Source: Bifidobacterium sp. ESL0728 (lineage in GTDB: Bacteria > Actinomycetota > Actinomycetes > Actinomycetales > Bifidobacteriaceae). From it: a stretch of 64,000 nt of DNA. Made by a program: the position numbers and the translations under genes. Positions within the stretch are counted from its first letter, which is position 1, and every line of letters begins with the position of its first letter. Under the pieces are notes generated by a model, which searched no databases, had not been told where the DNA came from, and saw only the letters and a list, made by a program, of their open reading frames with translations. Shown here piece after piece: positions 58,002 through 64,000 of the stretch. The DNA lies in NCBI RefSeq assembly GCF_029392015.1, contig NZ_CP113925.1, forward strand, positions 1,426,001 to 1,490,000, in the 5' to 3' direction.

Positions 58002-59081
58002 ATGGCCATTTTCCCTCCACATCCACGCTCATCGCAGCCTGCCGAGCAGCAACAGCCCGCCACATCCATTCCAGCCCCCGCCGCCTCGAACACGGGAGTA
58101 AGTGAAGGCACCCGCGCCAAACAGCTCGCCGACCGCATCCGCATGCGTTTCGCGCAGACACTCATCGGCCAGGAGAATCTTCGTGAAGCTCTCATCACCA
58201 CGATGATCGCCGGTGGCCATATCCTCATCGAATCGGTTCCCGGCCTTGCCAAGACCACGGCGGCCCAGACTTTGGCGACTTCGGTTTCCGGCACATTCCG
58301 ACGCGTGCAGTGCACACCGGACCTGATGCCTTCGGATTTGGTGGGCACCCAGATCTTCGATTTCTCCACCCAGCAGTTTTCAACGCAAATCGGCCCGATT
58401 CACGCCAATTTCGTGCTGCTTGATGAAATCAACCGTTCCAACGCGAAAACGCAGTCAGCCATGCTCGAGGCGATGGCGGAAGGAGCGACGACCATCGGCG
58501 GCAAGCGCATCGCGCTGCCCAAACCGTTCATGGTCATCGCCACGGAGAACCCCATTGAAGAAGAAGGCACCTTCACCCTCCCCGAAGCACAGATGGACCG
58601 TTTCATGATGAAAGCCGTCATGACCTACCCCAGCGCCGCCGACGAAACGCGTATGCTCTCGATGCTCACGCTTCGTGGAACGGACGTGGTCGATCCCACC
58701 GCTCCGGCACAGGACGCCCTGAGCATCGCCGACGTCGATTTCCTACGCTCTGCCGCCCGACGCGTCCACGTTTCGGAAGCCATCATGAATTATGCGGTTG
58801 ATCTGGTCGCCACTTCTCGTGGCGCCGGCAGCCACCCCATCAAGAACCTTGCTGCCAAAGTACGCTTGGGCGCAAGTCCCCGCGCCTCCATTTCGTTGGT
58901 TCGCATCGGACAGGCGCAGGCCCTGTTGAACGGGCGTGACTATGTGATTCCCGAGGACATCAAAAAGTTTGTCCATGAAATCATGCGACATCGTATCCTT
59001 CTGACCTTCGAAGCCCAGGCCGAAGGCACCAGCACCGACCAGATCATCGATTCCATCGTCGAAACGGTGCCCGTTCCATGA
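58002..59081 (+). CDS. MoxR family AAA+ ATPase
   Basis: 359 residues. After a Pro/Ala-rich N-terminus the MoxR ATPase domain starts (IGQENLREALITTMIAGGHILIESVPGLAKTTAAQTLA, with the modified Walker A), with Walker B HANFVLLDEINRSNAKTQSAMLEAM, sensor 1 MVIATENPIEEEGTF and the lid. MoxR proteins act as chaperones for the maturation of VWA proteins, and two VWA proteins lie downstream. First gene of a five- or six-gene operon whose junctions overlap. Confidence 0.93.
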   Translation: MAIFPPHPRSSQPAEQQQPATSIPAPAASNTGVSEGTRAKQLADRIRMRFAQTLIGQENLREALITTMIAGGHILIESVPGLAKTTAAQTLATSVSGTFRRVQCTPDLMPSDLVGTQIFDFSTQQFSTQIGPIHANFVLLDEINRSNAKTQSAMLEAMAEGATTIGGKRIALPKPFMVIATENPIEEEGTFTLPEAQMDRFMMKAVMTYPSAADETRMLSMLTLRGTDVVDPTAPAQDALSIADVDFLRSAARRVHVSEAIMNYAVDLVATSRGAGSHPIKNLAAKVRLGASPRASISLVRIGQAQALLNGRDYVIPEDIKKFVHEIMRHRILLTFEAQAEGTSTDQIIDSIVETVPVP

Positions 59082-60040
59082 GACCCGACCCACGTCACGT
59101 CTCGCCGGAAGCGAAAAACGTGCGCAGGAAAATCGAAACGCTTTCCTCAACGCTGAACCTGCCTACGGTACGCCGTGCCTTAGGGGTGCTCGAAGGCGAA
59201 CATTCGTCCTCACGACTCGGCGGAAACAACGACCCCATGTCCACCAGGGACTACACCTTCGAGGACGAGGCGCGGCTCATCGATTGGAAAGCCAGCGCGA
59301 AACTCGGGCATCCCATGGTCATCGACCGCGAGCGCCTGGTCACCTCACGCGTCCATTTGCTCATCGACAACGGTCTGGAAATGGAGGGCCGCACAATTTC
59401 GGGGGAAACCGCGAGAGAAGTGGCCGGCAACGCCATGTGCATGTTCGCGGCCCTGAGCGCACGACGCCACGACAGGATCTCACTGGTGTTCGGCGACAGT
59501 CTCAACATCATCCGCAAACCGTTCAAGGGCGGTCTGGCACAATTCGAGCAGGCCATCGACAACGCAGTGGGGGCAGAAAAGCGTCATCCTCGCAATTTCG
59601 AGGCGCTGCTTACCTATGCCCGTACATTGACCGACAAAGGTTCGCTGGTGGTCATCGCCACCGACGAACATGCCCTGAGCGGCGACCATATGCGCTCTTT
59701 GAGGCTTATCGCGGCGATGCACCCGCTGATGCTCATCGATGTCGCGACGTTGAATCCGTTTCGAAAGGTCCCGTTCGGCCAGATCACTGACGGAATCGAC
59801 GGACGCCGCATTCCCGCATTCCTGATAGGCCGGCAATCCGCGGATTCCGTCGACGCCCATCGCCGATATCTGACCGCCCAATTGCAGGAGCACCTCAAAG
59901 CCTGTGGCGCCACGTTGATACGCGCGACTTCCAGCGAAGACATGTTCTCCCAATTCATCCATCTGGTAAGCGTGACCCTGAAACAGACCTCGTACGCATC
60001 ATTCGAGCCTTCCTCCGCCGTCGCAGGAGGAATGGCATGA
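59078..60040 (+). CDS. DUF58 domain-containing protein
   Basis: 320 residues; its ATG overlaps the MoxR stop. The DUF58 core is visible: GEHSSSRLGGNNDPMSTRDYTFEDEARLIDWKASAKLGHPMV and a VWA-like C-terminal segment (GSLVVIATDEHALSGDHMRSL). DUF58 proteins always accompany MoxR ATPases. No membrane helix is visible. Probable partner in an envelope or stress complex. Confidence 0.9.
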   Translation: MRPDPRHVSPEAKNVRRKIETLSSTLNLPTVRRALGVLEGEHSSSRLGGNNDPMSTRDYTFEDEARLIDWKASAKLGHPMVIDRERLVTSRVHLLIDNGLEMEGRTISGETAREVAGNAMCMFAALSARRHDRISLVFGDSLNIIRKPFKGGLAQFEQAIDNAVGAEKRHPRNFEALLTYARTLTDKGSLVVIATDEHALSGDHMRSLRLIAAMHPLMLIDVATLNPFRKVPFGQITDGIDGRRIPAFLIGRQSADSVDAHRRYLTAQLQEHLKACGATLIRATSSEDMFSQFIHLVSVTLKQTSYASFEPSSAVAGGMA

Positions 60041-60657
60041 TTTTTTCGATGCATTCCCTGACTTTATGCAATTACACGATGGCGGCGAAAATCCAAAAGC
60101 CCATCCATTTCTCAGCCTTCCAAAATATGCTGCAGGCGAACAACGCCGACATGGCCGATTACAAGCCGGAAGGCCTGATTACGATGCCGACGGCGCTTAT
60201 CGTCGCCTTCATCGTCTTTCTTGCGGCCGCGGTTATTCTGGTCATTGCGATATTGGTGCTTTCAAGGCCCCAAAAACAGGCCCCCGCGAAAGTCCACGGT
60301 GCCCATAGCACACAAAACGACAAAACGGTTTGGCGTGCGCGGATCAATGACATTGTGGAGCGCCATGCAAAAGGCGAATTATCGCGAGATACGGCACTAC
60401 AGGAACTGGCTCAGGTTGCACGTGATTTCGCTGGTGCAAAAACCAATAAGGACATGAGTTCCTACACCCTTGCCGATATCAACCATCTTCCCGTCCCCGC
60501 TTCGTCAGACCCAGGGATGAAGCTCTTGCGTCAGACCATCACCGCCCTCTATCCTCCCGAATTCGCCGACGTCGAACGCCATGCGCAAGCCCGTTCCACC
60601 AGCGTGGAGCAAGCTGCCGAATGGGTTTCCAACCTGATTGAAAGGTGGCGGAAATGA
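60037..60657 (+). CDS. Single-pass membrane protein of the MoxR operon
   Basis: 206 residues; ATG overlaps the DUF58 stop. One membrane helix (ALIVAFIVFLAAAVILVIAILVL, about residues 53-75) is followed by a cytoplasmic helical domain (WRARINDIVERHAKGELSRDTALQELAQVARDFAG). It has the position and layout of the DUF4381-like proteins of MoxR/VWA operons, but the sequence match is weak. In-frame ATGs at 60079 and 60151 are alternative starts. Confidence 0.7.
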   Translation: MIFSMHSLTLCNYTMAAKIQKPIHFSAFQNMLQANNADMADYKPEGLITMPTALIVAFIVFLAAAVILVIAILVLSRPQKQAPAKVHGAHSTQNDKTVWRARINDIVERHAKGELSRDTALQELAQVARDFAGAKTNKDMSSYTLADINHLPVPASSDPGMKLLRQTITALYPPEFADVERHAQARSTSVEQAAEWVSNLIERWRK

Positions 60658-61712
60658 ACCTCGAATGGCATTGGCCCTGGGCCGGCCCAATCGGGCTCGT
60701 CGCCGCGATCGTCCTGATCGTCGTCTGGCTTTTGATCTGTACTCATCGGCCGAGCAAGTCGGCCCAGATTCCGGTCTTCGACCTTGGCGAAGACCTCAAC
60801 ACCGAACACGTGAGCGAGCTGTTCCGGCAGTGGCGTGTTTTGGGACGTGTCGCTGTGTTGGTTTTGGCTGCTTCGCTGCTGGTCTCATTGGCCACCGTCT
60901 CACGGCCTTCCACAGTCGACGAGGCAGACGAAAGGGCCTCCAACCGCGATATTGTATTGTGTCTGGACGTCTCCCCTTCAATGCTGTCATATGATCATGA
61001 GGTTCTTGCCTCTTATCAACGCCTCATTTCCAATTTCAAGGGCGAGCGCATCGGTTTGAGCTTGTTCAATTCCACTTCACGCACACTCTTCCCATTGACC
61101 GACGATTACCAGTTGGCTTCCGGCCAGCTCAAAAACGCCAGCGACATTCTGGAAAGCATCTCTTCACAAGACAAGATCGACAAAACCGATCCGCGCACCT
61201 TGCAGAAGTTCTCCGACCTCATCGAGGGCACCCAAAACCGCAAGGACCAGACCAGCCTGATTGGCGACGGCCTAATCAGCTGTGCGGCAATGCTGCCCGG
61301 TTTCACTTATGGCAAGACGAATCGTTCCCAAGACGAGGCCGACAAGGCATCGATCGTGCTGGCGACGGACAATTTCTCCGGCAAATCGACCTATACGCTG
61401 GGCTCGGCCTTGGACCTGACGCGTAAGGCGGGCATCGTGGTGGACGGGCTGTATGCAGGGCCCAAGAGTAGCGAGAACGACGACTCGACCATTGAAATGC
61501 AACGCGACATCACCTCCCACGGCGGTTCATATTTCTCCGTTCATTCCGGCAAGCCGATAGAAAACCTCGTGCAGACCATAGAAAAGCGGAAAAACCGAGA
61601 CGAAGAGAGGGTCCGTAAGGCGGCTCTGGTGGATGCTCCCGGTTGGTGGACATTGACATTGGCGCTTTTGGTGGCGCTTTGGATAGGCCTTGCTTGGAGG
61701 CTCAAACGATGA
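60654..61712 (+). CDS. VWA-domain membrane protein, first of two
   Basis: 352 residues. N-terminal helices (WAGPIGLVAAIVLIVVWLLI and VAVLVLAASLLVSLATV), a VWA domain with the MIDAS start DIVLCLDVSPSM (DxSxS) and a C-terminal helix (GWWTLTLALLVALWIGLAW). The overlap ATGA with the gene before and the gene after shows tight coupling. Partner of the following VWA protein, as BatA/BatB are in other bacteria. Confidence 0.88.
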   Translation: MNLEWHWPWAGPIGLVAAIVLIVVWLLICTHRPSKSAQIPVFDLGEDLNTEHVSELFRQWRVLGRVAVLVLAASLLVSLATVSRPSTVDEADERASNRDIVLCLDVSPSMLSYDHEVLASYQRLISNFKGERIGLSLFNSTSRTLFPLTDDYQLASGQLKNASDILESISSQDKIDKTDPRTLQKFSDLIEGTQNRKDQTSLIGDGLISCAAMLPGFTYGKTNRSQDEADKASIVLATDNFSGKSTYTLGSALDLTRKAGIVVDGLYAGPKSSENDDSTIEMQRDITSHGGSYFSVHSGKPIENLVQTIEKRKNRDEERVRKAALVDAPGWWTLTLALLVALWIGLAWRLKR

Positions 61713-62767
61713 ACCTCGATAATTTGAAGACCCTGCGTTTCAACCCGGCACTGGGATGGCCGGCCGGTATCGCCATCGCGGCAGTCATGATCGGCTTTGC
61801 GATCGCCGTAGTCGTCATCCACCGACGCCGAAAAGGCGAAAGCGACGAGACGGTAGGGGCATGCGTGCGTCGTTGCGCCATCTGCGTCATCATCGCGATT
61901 CTGGCATTGACCCCTTCCACCATCGCCAGCACGACGAGCAGGGCGGTCAATACCACCGATGTGGTGATTGCCACCGATGTGACCGGTTCCATGGCCGTGG
62001 ACGACGCGCAATATGGCTCGCCGACGACGATGACAAGACTGGATGCGGCCAAAAAAGCCATAGACGATTTGACCAGCATCTATGACAATTCGAGCTTCGC
62101 GGCCGTGCACTTCGGCGCCAGCGCAACCTTGGATGTCCCGCTGACTCCTGATGTCGGTGCCATCCACAACTGGGCCTCGGGCCTCAACACGGAACCGACA
62201 GCCGTCTCCGCCGGATCGAACCTGGATGCTCCGATCGACCCGCTGCTGGTAGCCCTCAAACAAATGCGCGCCGCCCATCCGCAGGACAAAATCGTACTGT
62301 ACTACATATCTGACGGCGAGCAGACGTCTTCGAAACCACGCCGCACCTTCTCTTCCCTTCGCCAGTATCTCGACGACGCCTTCACGCTTGGTGTCGGCAG
62401 CGAGCAAGGCGGGCAGATCCCGGAAGTCAAAGCCGGCCCCAGCGACTCCGAAAACAATCAACCCGACACCAGTGATCAAGGATGGGTGAAAGACCCCGCC
62501 ACCGGCCAGCCTGGAATATCGAAAATGGATAAGAAAAACCTTACCGAAATCGCCGACGAAATGAGCGGAAAATGCATCGTGCTCGATAGCACGCACAAGC
62601 TCGACAAGTCCTCCGTGACCTCGATTTCCAAACACTTCAGAACCGTGGACACCCCCAAACGACGCGAACGCGTCATGCCCCTCATCTGGCCTTTCTCCAT
62701 AGCATTGGCAGCGCTGCTGGCCATGGAAATGGCCAGCTGGCTGACGAATTCAAGGAGGCTGCTATGA
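61709..62767 (+). CDS. VWA-domain membrane protein, second of two
   Basis: Also 352 residues. A membrane start (PAGIAIAAVMIGFAIAVVVI, then CAICVIIAILALTPSTIAS), a VWA domain with TDVVIATDVTGSMAVDDAQ (MIDAS DxTxS), and a C-terminal helix (MPLIWPFSIALAALLAMEMASWL). The ATG at 61709 overlaps the preceding stop; the in-frame extension from 61643 lies inside the previous gene and is not used. Confidence 0.9.
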   Translation: MNLDNLKTLRFNPALGWPAGIAIAAVMIGFAIAVVVIHRRRKGESDETVGACVRRCAICVIIAILALTPSTIASTTSRAVNTTDVVIATDVTGSMAVDDAQYGSPTTMTRLDAAKKAIDDLTSIYDNSSFAAVHFGASATLDVPLTPDVGAIHNWASGLNTEPTAVSAGSNLDAPIDPLLVALKQMRAAHPQDKIVLYYISDGEQTSSKPRRTFSSLRQYLDDAFTLGVGSEQGGQIPEVKAGPSDSENNQPDTSDQGWVKDPATGQPGISKMDKKNLTEIADEMSGKCIVLDSTHKLDKSSVTSISKHFRTVDTPKRRERVMPLIWPFSIALAALLAMEMASWLTNSRRLL

Positions 62768-63435
62768 AGAAGAACAGAAACAAAGACCTCGCCGCCCCTC
62801 TGCCTCCTTCCGCCCCGGCCAAAGAGCCCAAAGAACGCAAAGGCCGACCCAAGGCGAGCCCTTCCGTTAGCTTGAAAGCCAACGGTGGAAAACGGCAGGC
62901 AATGGCGTCATTGCCCGTACGGATCGTTATGGGGATAATGGCGGTTATCTTTCTGGCAATTGCCGGCGTACTGCTGGCGAACATGACCGCCATCGACAAT
63001 TATAACCAGGCCACGGCATCGCTCAACGCTGGCCTCGAATACGCCAAGAAGCCGAATGCCGACCCGCAACGGCTCAAGGCACAACTCGACCAGGCCAACA
63101 CCCAGTTCAACAACGCCCGCCGTCTGGGAGTCCTGCTGACCCCGAACACGAAGGAACTCATCAACGTCAACAGTGGCATTTCCGGCAAACTCACCACTTC
63201 GGTCAAGCACAAGATAGCCAGCACCGACGCTAACGGAAACGGGACTGCCGGCAAAGGCAACGGCAAAGGCTCAAGCTCTTCCAATTCCGGCAATGGAGAC
63301 AACCAAGGGCTTACCGATGAACAGCGCAAACAGGTCGAGGAAACGCTCAAAGCCAATCAACCTAATGGTCCGGTTAACGGTGACCAGAAAACCCCGACGA
63401 AAACCGACGATGGCACCAACGTCAAGCCTTGGTGA
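62764..63435 (+). CDS. Membrane protein, last gene of the MoxR operon
   Basis: 223 residues, ATG overlapping the preceding stop. A Lys/Pro-rich N-terminus (residues 1-45), one helix (RIVMGIMAVIFLAIAGVLLANM), a helical exported segment (YNQATASLNAGLEYAKKPN to NTQFNNARRLGVLL), then a Gly/Ser/Asn-rich disordered tail. I do not recognise a characterised family; similar proteins sit at the end of MoxR/VWA operons in bifidobacteria (recollection, unverified). Confidence 0.75.
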   Translation: MKKNRNKDLAAPLPPSAPAKEPKERKGRPKASPSVSLKANGGKRQAMASLPVRIVMGIMAVIFLAIAGVLLANMTAIDNYNQATASLNAGLEYAKKPNADPQRLKAQLDQANTQFNNARRLGVLLTPNTKELINVNSGISGKLTTSVKHKIASTDANGNGTAGKGNGKGSSSSNSGNGDNQGLTDEQRKQVEETLKANQPNGPVNGDQKTPTKTDDGTNVKPW

Positions 63436-63478
63436 AGACAGTGGGTTCAGACAACGGGTTGCGCTAAGGTAAAGGCTT

Positions 63479-64000
63479 ATGCAGCTGACCCAAATTTCAC
63501 CGGCAATCGCGTTGACTTCACTCGATGGACGTTATCACAAACAGACAGCTCCGCTTGTCGAATACTTAAGCGAGCCCGCACTGAACCGCGAACGGATCAC
63601 CGTCGAAATCGAATGGATGATTCTTCTGGCCAACGGCTACGAGGGCAACGGCAATGTGCCGGTGCTCGATGGCATCAAGCCGCTTACAGACACTGAAATC
63701 AAGTACCTTCGTGACATTCCGGAGAACTTCGGGGCCGAAGGCATCGCCCGTCACGCCGCTTATGAGGCAAAGACGCATCACGACGTCAAGGCCGTCGAAT
63801 ACTACATCGACGACGAACTGGATCGCGCTTCAAGCGTTCTCGGAGACGACACGCAACTGCCGAACCTCAAGACCCTGGTGCATTTCGCCTGCACTTCCGA
63901 AGACATCAACAACCTGGCCAACGCCCGTTGCATCAAGAAGGCCGTAACCTTGGTCTGGCTGCCCAAAGGCCAGGAACTGACGGATTTCCTGGCCTCAAAA
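63479..64000 (+). CDS. purB: Adenylosuccinate lyase, 5' part (runs off the window)
   Basis: Catalyses two fumarate-releasing steps of purine synthesis. The visible 174 codons begin MQLTQISPAIALTSLDGRYH and include AYEAKTHHDVKAVEYYIDDEL and LVHFACTSEDINN, the characteristic early motifs of the bacterial PurB type. The start is ATG 63479. AAGG upstream is a weak ribosome binding site, and TAAGGT 8 bases before the ATG could be a -10 for a short-leader mRNA. The frame is open to the last base. Confidence 0.95.
   Translation, partial: MQLTQISPAIALTSLDGRYHKQTAPLVEYLSEPALNRERITVEIEWMILLANGYEGNGNVPVLDGIKPLTDTEIKYLRDIPENFGAEGIARHAAYEAKTHHDVKAVEYYIDDELDRASSVLGDDTQLPNLKTLVHFACTSEDINNLANARCIKKAVTLVWLPKGQELTDFLASK

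Overview
The window is a GC-rich actinobacterial chromosome segment and reads as Bifidobacterium or a very close relative; I cannot fix the species. The evidence is the gene set: type I glutamine synthetase, polyphosphate glucokinase, an unusually long NAD-dependent DNA ligase, DUF349, DUF3027 and DUF4191 proteins, a gluABCD-type amino acid transporter, a DUF3516-type helicase and a MoxR/DUF58/VWA operon. Some genes have Shine-Dalgarno starts and others look leaderless. I see no tRNA, rRNA, CRISPR array, transposase or prophage module.

Layout. 0.1-5.5 kb: DUF4191 membrane protein, glnA, a zinc-ribbon membrane protein behind a palindromic operator candidate, then a minus-strand mrp/grpB pair. 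5.8-12.5 kb: ligA and a 1245-residue TPR protein. 12.6-18.6 kb: a large polytopic membrane protein, an aminotransferase, ppgK and a family 2 glycosyltransferase. 18.7-22.5 kb: an FMN riboswitch, RibU, and one polypeptide carrying both ECF ATPases and the EcfT subunit, which together form a riboflavin uptake system. 22.6-29.4 kb: amidohydrolase, D-2-hydroxyacid dehydrogenase, rarA behind a LexA-type box, and a Ski2-like helicase. 29.5-33.3 kb: a long RNA-like inverted repeat and the gluABCD operon. 33.6-38.5 kb: aspS, hisS and a DUF349 protein. 38.7-42.6 kb: an ABC-2 exporter with a NarL-type two-component system. 42.6-44.9 kb: an AT-richer accessory patch. 45-57 kb: clpC, a DUF3027 protein with a CspA-like partner, an OmpR-type two-component system, a TPM-domain protein, groEL with CIRCE, cspA and a LytR_C protein. 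57.2-64 kb: ung, the MoxR-DUF58-VWA-VWA operon and the 5' part of purB.

The most unusual part is 42.6-44.9 kb. A short plus-strand unit occurs twice, at about 42621-42711 and 44062-44173. In the second copy it has a well-spaced promoter. Each copy has a 5' hairpin that differs between copies but keeps its pairing and covers a purine-rich Shine-Dalgarno-like segment, followed by a nearly identical small reading frame starting MK(A/V)GVPVSLIGAGFRVTY. Each unit converges on a minus-strand lipoprotein gene, and the two lipoprotein genes share upstream sequence blocks, so a whole module appears to have been duplicated. Next to it lies an array of alternating AAAAGCAC/GTGCTTTT repeats able to form competing hairpins. 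A separate 89-nt inverted repeat at 29504-29592 has 32-bp arms whose only three differences are G-U wobbles in the plus-strand RNA, which suggests a plus-strand structured RNA.
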